Position numbers and translations under genes: made by a program. This document shows, piece by piece, positions 11,119 to 21,899 of a stretch of 64,000 nucleotides of DNA. Numbering within the stretch: position 1 is the first letter of the stretch; each line of letters starts with the position of its first letter. This DNA is from Dichetophora obliterata (lineage: Eukaryota; Arthropoda; Insecta; Diptera; Sciomyzidae): positions 176,695,093 to 176,759,092 of the forward strand of contig OY986438.1 of assembly GCA_963920525.1 (NCBI GenBank), written 5' to 3'. Below the pieces are notes generated by a model. The model was not told the DNA's origin, did not search any database, and saw nothing but the letters and a program-made list of their open reading frames with translations.

Positions 11119-12716
11119 ACATAATAGTACCATGAAAGCCAGGTATGTAGTAGTGAAAAACCCACTTGTCGCTTACATTGATAGTTCCGTACATTTTTAA
11201 GAAATCGCAATGTTACAGCCAATTTACGGAACAATCAATGCAAGCGACAAGTGGGTTTTTCACTAATACATACGTGGCTTTCATGGTACCAGGCCTGTAG
11301 CCAGACCAAGAAGACAGAGGGGCAGGTATGAATTTGGGGGGGGGGAAGAATTTTTTGTTTTATCATTTGAATAAAAAAACAATTTTTCAACATGTGAAAT
11401 GAATACATTACACATATTTATTAAAAAACAGTTAATTTTATAATATTTACATGGATATGTAGATCTTTTTATGCATGAGATTAATACATAAAATAAAAAT
11501 TAATTCAGGACTTTGTAATAAAATGAAGGTAAAAATACAAGATTTATTTAAAGTGGCTAGAAATGTAAGAAAGAGTAGCGAAAAGAGCTAACATATGTAT
11601 AATAGCGCATTCTTTTTTGGAAAAATTCTACATTTTTTCTGACCTCTTCAAGAGTTCTGCATTTTTTCCGTTCTTTTCTAAAAAAAAATGTTGATCTCAA
11701 AATAAATCGTGTTCTTTTCTCGAAAATTCTGATAGAAAAAGAATAACAAATGCAGAATTTTCTAATTCAAAATTTTTTTACATTGAATCCAAAACAATTT
11801 TGATTAAAGTGGTTACTTTTAATAAAATTTTACAGCTCGATAACTATTTCTAAAAAAATTCCATGCAGTACCGCACTAAACATAACCTCAATCGTAAATA
11901 AATCGGAATTCAAAACAACAGTGCAACCAATATCAATTGAAAAAAATTTTGCATTTTTCCGTTCTTTTCTCAGCTCAAAAGAAGTCGACATTCTGTAAAT
12001 TCAGGTCAGAATCTAAAAAATTTTGCATTCTGTGAGGTCAGCTTTTTTTCAGTAAAGAATGCGCTATAAGACATTTTTTAAGTAAAACAAATAAAAAAAT
12101 TGAATTAACCCGTCGTTTGCACCAAATTGAAGCAAATTTTTTATTCAGATTTATATATTAAGAACAAATATGCATGTTTTGATTTAAATCTTAAGCCTTT
12201 TTAAATTTTTGCTAGAATTAAGATTTGCAATGTTTTCTTATTTTAAAATTAATAAATATTCATCATGCATAAAAAAAATTTAAAAATTAAAAACATTTCA
12301 ATGAGTTATATATATTTTTTTTTGTATCTGCATCAAATTGGTGCACAACGTGCTTTTCATTTCTAGAAAGTTCCTATGGATGCGGGTTAAAAAATTATTA
12401 AAATTCAAATCTTATTTGTTGGTAGCAAATGTTGTTGACCCAGTAGAAATTTGAATTTTGTTAAACAAATTTCATATCATATTCAAGTCATGAATACGGT
12501 GAATGTGTATATTTGCTGTTATTTTAAACTAAACTAATTTTTATTTTATTTTTTTTTAATTTTAAAGCAATAAACAAAAATATCAACAAAATGCATATTA
12601 ATTATTATTTTAAAGTTTTTCATTGTCTGAGTTGGGCAAGGGGGAAATCGGTTGCAGTAGGGTGCCATTGCCCCCCTTTTACCCCTGGCTACAGGCCTGC
12701 ATGGTACCATTATGTT
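11119..12716. mobile_element. Hairpin MITE split by a hAT element
   Basis: The arm at about 11125-11194 (gtaccatgaaagcc ... cccacttgtcgctt) and the arm at 11220-11289 are inverted copies of each other, about 65-70 bp each, with a loop of about 25 bp. The outer few bases of the right arm continue only after the inserted hAT element (12700-12716, catggtaccattatgt), where acataat/gtaccatg matches the left outer edge. The MITE was therefore present first and was then broken close to its right tip. Confidence 0.7.
11290..12699. mobile_element. Non-autonomous hAT element with 8-bp target duplication
   Basis: The left terminus caggcctgtagccag at 11290 matches the reverse complement of the right terminus, which ends at 12699. 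Both subterminal regions are rich in G (or C): 'gaggggcagg' on the left and 'gcccccctttta' on the right. The 8-bp duplication CATGGTAC flanks it at 11282-11289 and 12700-12707. CAG-type termini plus an 8-bp duplication fit hAT. The 1410-bp interior is AT-rich with no transposase. Confidence 0.85.
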
Positions 12717-12774
12717 AAGTTATTCTAAACGAATGGTGTAAAAAAATTTTGCGGACACTTGCCAAAGAAACAAT

Positions 12775-13330
12775 TTGCAGCGGAAGAAAGAGGAATCTTT
12801 TTGCTTTCGTGTTTTAGAAAAAAATTGTGCACACCGCTTTTTTTTTAAAATGAGTCCCGGCATCTCTTGCCTTCAGGTTTTTGAAGTGTGGCACTCAGCT
12901 GTAAGAAGTGATCATTTGAACCGAATAGTGGAATATATTCTTGGAAATTTGAGTGGTGTATCGCAATCTAAAGTCGATGCAGATAAAGTAAAAGACTTTT
13001 TAAGTTATTTTTACTCAAATTTCGATATCAGGTGGACCTAGTAAAGAACAAGAACAGGTGAAGTAAAATAACAATTTTTGGAAGATAACAAAAAATGGTT
13101 GAAAAGCGAATTAAATGTATTATCGCAAACAACCTCCGTTGCCAAGAAGTCTGGTAGACCTACAAAAGAATTCTCTGATTGTATGGAACGAGCTAAATTG
13201 AAAAAGCTTAAGAACTTGCAGATTTTGTAGATGATGATGCATTGTTTATAGTAGCAGAAGTGAAGCTTCGAAGTGCTGGAAAGAGAAATTCGCTTTTCCA
13301 ACCTTTGCTTTTTGCAAAATAGTAGAAAAA
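12775..13330 (+). pseudogene. Decayed repeat-associated gene fragment (GRPxKxF family)
   Basis: An 88-codon open stretch (12775-13041) includes MSPGISCLQVFEVWHSA and 'KVKDFLSYFYSNFDIRW'. In a second frame the continuation reads 'SVAKKSGRPTKEFSDCMERA' at 13135-13195, then LKKLKNL. In a third frame it reads VAEVKLRSAGKR near 13250-13285. The order GRPxKxF, an S/M-ER-K/R basic stretch, then an (A/V)-x-x-RxAGKR stretch recalls an uncharacterised multicopy invertebrate protein family. Function is unknown. Frame changes and stops mark it as a relic. Confidence 0.3.
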
Positions 13331-13539
13331 CATTGCTTTGAAAGGCGGAATGCGGAACAAATAATTCTGTTTTGCTTATACAGAAAGTGTCGTAAAAGCC
13401 TATCAAATTGGATTTATTGCAGAAAACACAGGGGAATAGTCTGCTTGGTGGTTTGTTTTGCAAAGAACTTGTTGTTGCTGTAACCTGTTACTTCATTAAC
13501 TTATTTGGCATCAAGCTCATACATAATTCAAAAACGTTA

Positions 13540-13935
13540 TGAATTAAATTGCGAGCTTTAGATCAAGTAAGTTTTAAGAAGGCAACAACAACAACTCTGT
13601 ATAGAGTCAATCTCTTAGCTGACTAGACAGCCTGTTTCGAAAATTGCTACATTTTCCTCTTCAGTAGTCTTTGAGTGATTAAGCTGTGATCAACTTACTG
13701 TTTAAATTTGTATATGACTTCACAGATTTAGGAATTCATTCATTTGAATTATATGGCTGCTAATCATATGACATTTTAAAGCATTAGGCTATTTATAGAC
13801 CACCGCCATCAACTCTTCCAAGGTTGCCATCTGTTCTAGTTGCTACTTTATTTATTTCAATATTCATTGGTGCTCGACAGTTTGTCGAAATGCACCATAG
13901 AAATGAAACGAGTTTTTTTGCTTCGCCAGAAGTTA
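13540..13935 (+). mobile_element. Foldback-type element, single arm fragment (older subfamily)
   Basis: The start 'tgaattaaattgcgagcttt' is followed by agatcaagtaagtttt, a (CAA)n run and the arm text found in the complete copy at 25077-26665, up to 'gcttcgccagaag' at about 13934. No inverted partner arm is present. Variants such as 'gcgagc' in place of 'gtgagc' are shared with the copies at 20085 and 63655, so these belong to a separate and more diverged subfamily. Confidence 0.7.
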
Positions 13936-14127
13936 TGTCTTTTAGAATTATAAAAATAATTTAGTGATTAAAATATGCCATCATAAAGTTTTTCATCTAT
14001 ACGAGAGTTGATAGAGAGAGCTGATCAACAGTGTGCCACTACAGTTCAAGTAAATGAAATGCAGTTTTCAATAACGTCGACTTTGATTTGTTGCATAGTT
14101 GATGGAAAAGTATGCAATGCTTTGTTC

Positions 14128-14444
14128 TTTTTTTTTTTTTTTTAAAGATAAAAAAACCAAGGCATTTGCCTTATACAAACAAACAACCGTGAAAGACAAT
14201 TTCAACTGCTTTTTGACCGAGGCTAGTGTTATGCCTTAACCTCGGAAAGCATTCCAGCCCTTAATTGTGTCATTCCTGTAATTCCACATTTTCCACAATT
14301 GAGTTGTGGATTTTTAGTTTTCCATAATTCTTAAATGTAGGAAAGAACAAAGAAAGTGAAAAGAACCATGCCCGAGCCCGGATTCGCACCAGGGACCTCT
14401 GGGTTGAGAGTCAAGCGCACTCTACTAGACTACAAAGGCCGACA
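14128..14444 (-). mobile_element. tRNA-derived SINE, copy A
   Basis: Read on the minus strand, the element starts with a tRNA-like head (14370-14444), continues through about 220 bp of unique body, and ends in an A-rich tail (T-run at 14129-14145 on the plus strand). A second copy at 28303-29735 shares head and body, for example 'agaaagaacaaagaaagtga' and 'gttatgccttaacctcgg', which proves it is a dispersed family. No coding capacity. A convincing target duplication was not found. Confidence 0.75.
14370..14444 (-). promoter_or_regulatory. tRNA-like pol III internal promoter of SINE copy A
   Basis: On the minus strand the A-box region is tagtctagtagagtg (14419-14433) and the B box is GGTGCGAATCC (14380-14390), one change from GGTTCGAATCC. 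The T-arm stem is mostly paired, but the acceptor ends do not pair, so this is a SINE head and not a functional tRNA gene. Confidence 0.7.
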
Positions 14445-17055
14445 AAACTACTAAAACATTGTTCTAGCTAAAACTACTTCATTTACATTAATAATGAATG
14501 AGTGATTTATTTAAATAAAGGCTTACATTAGTATAAACATTTTAATATTAATATTATTACAATAGTATTTTTTTAAAATAAATCAAATTTGACATAACAT
14601 AATATGTTGTGTGTCAGATTGGCATGAATCATATTAAATTTAAAAATTTTTGATAGAATATGTTACAAAAAGGTTTTTTTTTTTTAATTAAATTCAGAAA
14701 TTATAAGTTGTCTATATTTTAAACAATTGATTAAATATTTATATAAAAGGTAATAATTTTTGCCATTCAAAACTTCGTAAACTTCGCCTAACGTGAGTGA
14801 ACTTTTACCAAGGTAATATAAACGAATGTATGCAAATATCGGGCATATACCTAGAAGGTGATGTGTATTTTCATATTCTTGCAAGTTGCATAATGTGCAC
14901 ACATTAAAAGTACTTTCACCAAATCTGCTTAAATTAAAGTTGAGTAAACCACCTCTACATCTGAATATCAAACTTATGAGATGAGCCGAATTTGAATCGA
15001 CAAAGTAGGAGGGCACATCGAATCGAACGTGACGATACAAATCATGAATCCTCGAGTCTCTTGCTCTGCAAATGTGTTTCTCATACACTTTTAATCTCAA
15101 TGCTTGTAGTATACGATCATGGTGTAACGACAAATCAGGCCTCCAACTCTCAAAATCAAGGCTAAAACCAAGATCACTACATAGAGCGAACCATTGTGGT
15201 AACCAGAAAGTGTTTTGTACGATTGTTTCTTCAGCAAGTACTCGCGGAAGCCTGTTTAAAGGATAATTTAGAATTTTTCTCAGATAACTAAAATGTAATT
15301 TAAGCGTTTCTTCAAATTGAGAAGCCAGACCTGTTTCTATGTGAAGCATATAATTAGGAGTATTTGCAGGTAAATATAACATTTTTTTCAGGAATTAACG
15401 TAGTAACTTCTCTACTTGCTCATACTGTTTGAAACCCCAAACTTCTGCGCCATAAAACATAATCGATTTTGCTGCAGTGTTAAAAATTTTAAGGTTGTTC
15501 GATAGAGATATTTTAGGGTGATGTAAATAACTTAGCCACGATGCGTTAATAGCAGTTTTAGACGATACCAATTTAGCATCAAGGTGCTTGTTGAACGACA
15601 AATTGTAAGTGAGATTAACTCCTAAGTATTTGTATTCATTAACTATTTCAATGTCGTCATCACCATAAGACCATTTCAAATTTCTACTTATTCTAGCACA
15701 AGTTCTAAATATCATGATTTTAGATTTCGTGAGGTTAATTTTTAGACACCATTGAATGCAATAGTTGTGCAGAGCATCAATCATAGTTTGGAGTACTGTT
15801 GGACAATCGGCCAAGAGAACGATATCGTCAGCGTAAAGTAACACTTTAATAACCGTGCCAGCCACACGTATACCGCCGGGTAAATTATCATACAAGTCAT
15901 TCAAATACATAGCGAATAGGACAGGACTGAGTAGGCACCCCTGCCTTACACCCTGTGTAACAGGAAAATTATCGGATAAAGAATTGCCATCCCAAACTTG
16001 ACTTGTTGTACCATCGTATAATAATTGCAATATTTTTACCACTTTAGATGACAAACCAGCATTGGATAACTTATAAAATAATGAGTTTCTTGGAATATTG
16101 TCAAACGCAGAAGAAAAATCAACAAAAAAGGCATATGTTTTCTTTTTCAGCTTAAAGTTCAAATGGATAATGCTACTCAGATTAAATATGTTGTCGACAG
16201 TGGAATAGCCCTTTCGAAATCCAGCTTGATATTCATTTAGAATGTTATGACAGTCAATCCAACTATTAATTCTGTTGAGGAGTATACTTGTGAAAATTTT
16301 GTACAGTGTGTCTAGAAGTGAGAGTCCCCTGTAATTTGACACAACATTAACATTACCTTTTTTGAACAATGGTATAATTATGGATCTGCGAAAAGAGGCT
16401 GGTATGTCTTGGCGTAGAAAAATTGCATTGAAAAGTTGGACAACTTCTTTAAGAAAGCATTGTGGCGCATATTTATAAAATTCATAGCTTATTCTATCTA
16501 GGCCTGGGGCTTTTCTATCTTTTGCTGTTTTAAGAGCTAACATAATTTCACGCAATTCAAAAGGAGAATCAAGGAACGGATCTATGATGTTAGGTGAGGC
16601 CCATAAAATTGCTCGATCAGATTCTGCCTGTGACAAAAGTGACTTGAAAAAGTTGTAAAAATCAATAGTTTTAAGGTTGTTACCAATCCTAGGCGAAGAA
16701 CCCTTTATTGAGTTCGCTAATTTCCACCATTCGCTAGTGTTACGCACCGCATTAAGTTGTTCAATGTTTTTGTTTTTGTAAGCTAGTTTTTTCTCATGGC
16801 ATAATTTTGAATATTTTGTTCTACTTTCAATATAAGATTGTCTGTTTATTTGAGAATTCCATTTTCTGAGACTATTAAGTTTTATAAGCATTCTTTTACG
16901 TGCATTTTCACACTGTGAATCAAACCAGTTATTTTTAGGGTCAAAACGTTTTTTAAGACATTTACATTAATAACACGGTGGTAAAGTGAAAATGTATTTT
17001 TGAAGTGACGTAGTATAGGTGTTAGATCTGGTTGAGTATAACACAACACCATTCT
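14445..17055 (-). mobile_element. 5'-truncated non-LTR retrotransposon
   Basis: The element is on the minus strand. It has the second-frame protein from the linker before RT to the C-terminal zinc knuckle, then about 200 bp of AT-rich 3' sequence. The similarity fades out near 17055, so the endonuclease part is absent. The 3' end is not precisely defined; it lies between 14445 and 14684, next to the SINE head. Confidence 0.7.
14684..17055 (-). pseudogene. Non-LTR reverse transcriptase with one in-frame stop and one frameshift
   Basis: The protein begins with the endonuclease-RT linker (NNWFDSQCENARKRM near 16910-16950). RT follows with blocks such as 'LFKKGNVNVVSNYRGLSLLD' and 'YQAGFRKGYSTVDNIF', FVDFSSAFDNI (first Asp), GVRQGCLLSPVLF, and LLYADDIVLLAD near 15830 (catalytic YADD intact). 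The C-terminus has a CTLC...HHLLGIC zinc-knuckle-like motif near 14860-14905. The frame is open from 16891 to 14684 apart from a single TAA at 15395-15397, which lies between two parts in the same frame. Upstream, a run of six T at 16949-16954 (seven expected) shifts the frame. The low number of lesions suggests fairly recent decay. Clade not assigned with confidence. Confidence 0.85.
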
Positions 17056-17819
17056 TGAAATTGTTCATACACCCTCAAAATTTAATTCTACCTTAAAAAA
17101 AAGAATTTACAGGTACTTGAAGCATTTAAAAATCAACAAATCAGCAATTTTTCAACCGAATTTTTAGTTATAATCGACCAAACCTAACATTTTTACCTTT
17201 TTCTTCCAATTTTTTCAACTTTGACGATTATTTACTGTCAAAGTTTTGTTAAAAACTTCTAAAAACGTTAAATTTTTCTAAAAGTACACTTAATTAAGAA
17301 TAAAATGAATGTTCATTTATGAAAATAAGTTGAAAATTGACTGAGTCGTTATGTTTGTTTATAAATAAGAAATTACACTTTCATGGCCAATGGGTCCTGG
17401 GAGCTTTTATGTATCACTTTGACGGTTCTATTAAATATATTTTTATGATTTCTTTTAAAATAGGTGTTTAGTCCAAACCATCTGAAATTAATATTGAATT
17501 AGTTCTTTTGAATAAAAAATGTAGACAACAATATGCTATGGTTTTGTTTTTCGCCTCTACACGCATAGATTCGGTTCATGGAATACCTTTTACACATAGC
17601 ATTTTGTAGGTTAGCAGTGCATTCAGAGTGGTCATATTTTGGCCAAGTATTTATCCATCCAAAAGTGCAACACGTGCTCAATTTCATTAGTCTTTATTAA
17701 TTAGTTTCTAAGTAACTGAATTAAGTGTAGTTGTCTTTGAAAATTCTGACAATGTGCGACTTCAGCCTTTTGTATAGGTATTATCATGGGAAGTGTCCAA
17801 GGAAAATACATGGTCTAAC

Positions 17820-18120
17820 GTAACGAGCTCGTGTGTTTCCCTGGTCCATTAGGACATCTTTCCAATCCCACTTTTTTACCTTTGTTTCATGAACAACAGA
17901 ACCTCGCATTACCGAGATAATTCGATTTTTGACGCATGGTAAAGTTGTGGAATAGTCTTCCTGCGAGCGTATTTCCCGTCAATTTCGAGCTGTGCAAATA
18001 AAAAACAAATCTTCACCGACACTACTCCATAATTCCACATTCTAACTAACTGTCACCCATCTTCGGAATCAACACAATCTCCACACATTTAAAGGCGGCA
18101 TCTCCTCAGCGTTACGTCTA
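17820..18120 (+). pseudogene. Non-LTR retrotransposon C-terminal fragment
   Basis: In the frame starting near 17940 the text reads VKLWNSLPASVFPVNFELCK (about 17942-17998), followed by a TAA and 'KTNLHRHYSIIPHSN'. The LWNSLP-x-x-(V/I)FP block followed by a short basic helix is the usual C-terminal end of Jockey/CR1/RTE-like proteins. Upstream pieces in other frames (HYRDNSIF) fit the segment just before it. It is plus-strand, unlike the RT relics on either side. Confidence 0.55.
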
Positions 18121-18469
18121 AAAAATAAAAAATATTTTAAAAAAAATATACATATTATGAATGTTAACATTTTAAATATTCTTTTGCTTTGATATCACAA
18201 TATCTAAACGACATATTTATGCGTTTGATTTTATAAAATATGTATTTCTTTGAAATATCAGCATTATTTAAGTTGCTAATTTAACAATAAGAACCACTTT
18301 TGTTTTTTATATGAAGTTGTACGTTTAACACTAATGTGTTAGTTAAATGCCTACTTAAATATGAATTAAATATTTAAATATGTTAAAAGAATGTCGAATA
18401 TTCAAATTAAATATTCAAATATTAAAAGAGACGTTCAAATATTTGAATAAATTATATTCAAAAGAATAA

Positions 18470-20084
18470 TATTATTATTATTTATTTATTTATTATTAAA
18501 CTATAACAATTTTTAAAATACATTTAGAAAAATGTTTGCATTCTGTAATAAATAAATACTACAATCTGTTGTTTTAAATAAAACAAGTGGCGAAAGTAAT
18601 TTAACATGAAAAATGAAAAGTTAAATATTAATTAAGTATGATAGTGGGGTCAACTAATAACGAAAGGCTAATAAATATAACAAAAATACAAACAAAAAAA
18701 CTTATAAAACTAATCAGATAAAAGAGAATCAATATCATTCAAATTAATGTTAAAGAGCCAAGATTTCACTACTTTAAGAAAAACATTATTGTTACGAATA
18801 TTGCGAACATTGAAAGGTAAACAATTAAAAAGCCTAGGAGCAACGCAGGAAAAGAAATTATAAAAGTGATTTAAGTTGTGTGGAGGAACAAATACAAGAT
18901 TTTGGTTATTTACCCTTAGATTATAAATGTAACAGCTTCTGTTACGCAAATACTCGGATCTAATGAAAAATACTTTCAATACTCTATAATAAAAAAATGT
19001 TTTATGGGTAATACGTTTAAGTTTTTGAACAATGGAAAGCTGCTGACTAAGCGTTTTTTATTGCAGATAATTCGAATCGCATGTTTTTGGGCAATGAGAA
19101 GTGGATTAATTTTATTGTTACGTGAACCACCCCAGCAAATTATACCATATTGCAGTTTTGAGTGAAAAATAATATGGTAAATACATGTTAGTAATTTTAT
19201 GGAGCAAAAAGATTTTAAAAGGCACATATGCCTAATCGCACCCATGATATACTTTTTAAGTTAAACTATATGATCATTTTCCAATCAACTAGCAGTCCTA
19301 GATATTTGAACGATTTAACACAATCAATTAAAAAACATCTAGGAAAACAATCAGAAGAACCATTGAAAGTTTTAGAGTAGCAGTAAGAACTACAAATATC
19401 GCAGAATTTATCACATCCTGCATTATGAAAGGTGACATTACCTATATTAAGATCAACACCAGCTACATTAAAGTACATGATTTAAGTCTTATCACTCAAA
19501 GCAAGCTTATGTGATGAGAACCAATGCCTTAAAAGTCGTAAGTCATGATTAATATCACAATGTAGACTAAAGGTAGATTCACTGTTAAAAGTACAGGCCA
19601 TATAATCCGCAAAAGCTATAAATCTGCTCAAAAACGGCTGTTGAAAAATTGAGTTAATAAATATGAGAAATAAAATGGGACCCAAGACAGAGACCTGTGG
19701 AACTCCTATATTTACATGGCTAAAACTACTGAAGCTATTGTTTATTTTAACTCTTTGAGTTCTATCAGATAAATAAGAGCGAAACCAATAGTGCAAATTA
19801 CCTCTAAAGCCACATCTATATAACTTATTAAGCAGTATTTTATGATCGACAGTTTCAAGCTTTTGTAATATCCACAAGCTTTTGTAATATCCACTTTTGT
19901 AATATCCACAAAGAGAGCTGCACACACTTTCTTGTTATTCAAACCATCATAAATATTTGTGCAGAAATGTAAAAGTGCGTCCTCAGTAGATAAACCCTCC
20001 CTGAATCCATACTGACAATTACTGAAAAATTTTGTTTTCGTTAAGAATTTTAGCATCCTCGATTTTTTTCGGTCAAACAGCAGT
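18470..20084 (-). mobile_element. CR1/Jockey-like non-LTR retrotransposon, 5' truncated
   Basis: Minus-strand element whose 3' end carries a simple-repeat tail ((TAA)n on the minus strand, 18470-18500). The 5' end stops within RT, directly against a fragment of the foldback family at 20085. The body is the RT pseudogene described separately. Confidence 0.75.
18710..20084 (-). pseudogene. CR1/Jockey-like reverse transcriptase pseudogene
   Basis: Blocks in order on the minus strand are: QYGFREGLSTEDALLHF (about 19965-20015), AALFVDITK, TVDHKILLNKLYRCGFRG, 'WFRSYLSDRTQRVKIN', GVPQVSVLGPILFLIF (normally GVPQGSVLGP, a G-to-V change), and AFADYMAC near 19605. Here the catalytic ADD has become ADY. 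Further on come 'LQYGIICWGGSRNN' and a C-terminal LFNCLPFNVRNI block before the stop at 18710. Frame breaks lie near 19480, 19260 and 18978. A triplicated 15-bp unit at 19861-19909 adds a further frameshift. The enzyme is dead at both the active site and the frame level. Confidence 0.85.
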
Positions 20085-20134
20085 TGCCTTCTTAAAAAAC
20101 TTCCTTGATCTAAGCCTCGCAATTTTATTCATGC
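20085..20134 (-). mobile_element. Terminal scrap of the foldback family
   Basis: About 50 bp reading gttgccttcttaaaaaactt then 'ccttgatctaagcctcgcaa' then 'ttttattcatg' is the inverse of the outer arm sequence of the foldback family (cf. 13540-13590). It abuts the 5' truncation point of the RT relic. Confidence 0.55.
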
Positions 20135-21427
20135 AACATTTTAAAAAGTTTTAAAATTCTTATGAAGCTAAGATGAAGAAATTTAAGAATTTTAACTTCG
20201 ATAACTAATATTAAGAAATATATATTAAAAGATTCATTTGTCCCAGAAGAAGAGTACCGAACTGGCACCGAAATTGCATTAGTTGACACGTGTTGCCACA
20301 TCGACTGTGTCAACATTTCTCGTCATAATGTTCCAAGCTATTTGCAGAAATCTGAATGTTCAATTTAATAGCGTGTTCAATTGTTTTTTGATTGTAAACA
20401 AAGTAACAAGCCCTCCAGTCAGCCAGTCATCCAGTCATTCATTCATCCATTTACAACATGACCCAACCAACCAACCACATACAAGATATTCACTCGTGCT
20501 GTCAAAAGCAGTCAGCCCACAACTTAAAAGAAACCCAAAACCTATCCAAGCCAAACCTTAACTCATCGCCGACACGACTTTATAAAATACTCTCAACCCC
20601 ACCCAGACTAAGAATTAAACATCAGTTTTTACCCGAACTCAATCATGCCATGATTTGCAATTAACGTAATATTCATGATGATCTCACACATGAGTGGTGT
20701 TAAAAAGCCATAAAAGCCTTTGGAAAAATAAAGAAAAAAACAAAATATATATATATAAAAGAGAAAACTAAAAAAAAAGAAAATTGCATAAAGAAATAAG
20801 CAACCATAAAAACACCCTCATCCTATGACTACATTCTTAATGTCCTTTTTCTTCTTGTGTTCTCATATTTTTCATTGTGGCTACATAACGAAAGCTGAAC
20901 ATGAAGTGATGTTCAACGCTCAGCGCTCAAGCGAGGACCTAATTGCCCGATGATTAAGCGATTTATGATGTTTTACAATGAAAAGCATAACGTTATATAT
21001 TTAGCCACCATGGTGTTGTTGCTTTGGTTGTTGTTGTAGTTGTTGTTGGATGCACCCTCTATCTTTGTAGCTGACTTCCACGCATAAATATAAATGTGAT
21101 TCCTTCAACAGTTCAACTATTAAGGAAATCTTTGCACGTACACCGTGTGATGAGCACTTTTTTGGTTAATGTTGTTGTTACGAATGTTTTTTTTTTTTTG
21201 TGAGAAATATGTGCGTATGTAATAAGTATTTAATATTCTACATTCATATATCACATTTATAGATCAACAAGATATAACATATTTACCAATGAACGAATTT
21301 TTAAAGGTTTTTTTTTCCAATTTGTACATAATAAATGGTAAATTTTTCTTGACATTCGATATAAGTATTTGAACATTCGAAACTGAAAATTTTTTTGCCA
21401 TAAACTTTTCTTTACACACAGAAGAAA
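20135..21427. other. Low-complexity and AT-rich spacer
   Basis: Contains a C-rich imperfect run of cag/cca motifs (20405-20480), an (AT)n stretch near 20745, and GTT repeats at 21010-21050. Open frames at 20283-20561 and 20458-20664 are composed of these simple sequences and I do not consider them genes. Confidence 0.5.
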
Positions 21428-21899
21428 AGGGTGATTTTTTTTAAATTTGTTTTTCAGTGTAGATATTTTGACACCAAACGAGTGATACGTAACATGTGGC
21501 ACAGCCAAAAATGCTCAGTAAGGTTTTTCACCATAAATAGACTAACAAACGAACTACGCTTGACAATCATTGAATTTTATTGTCAAAATTCGCTCTCTGT
21601 ACGTCAACAAACAGAATTCACTTCCAGAGGCAATTCAAGATCTGTCAATGCATCCTGAAAAATTCACTGTTAGTGCGGTTTGTGCATCATTAGACCGTAC
21701 TTTTTCGTACGTAAATGAAAGAATTGGACTTGGTTGACATGTGGTTTCAACAAGACGGTGCCACATGCCACACGTAAAGCGATACCATGAACCTATTGAG
21801 AGGCGAGTTTTGTGAGCAATTAATCTCACGTTTTGGAGCAGTCCATTGGCCGCAAAGATCATGCGATCTGACCCCACTAGACTATTTTTTGTGGAGCTA

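Noticed and set aside
14370..14444. Candidate tRNA gene (also 29661-29735)
   Set aside because: A and B boxes are present but the acceptor stem does not pair, and the sequence continues into a shared SINE body.
20283..20664. Two overlapping plus-strand open frames (92 and 68 codons)
   Set aside because: Derived from imperfect cag/cca simple repeats; no homology recognised.
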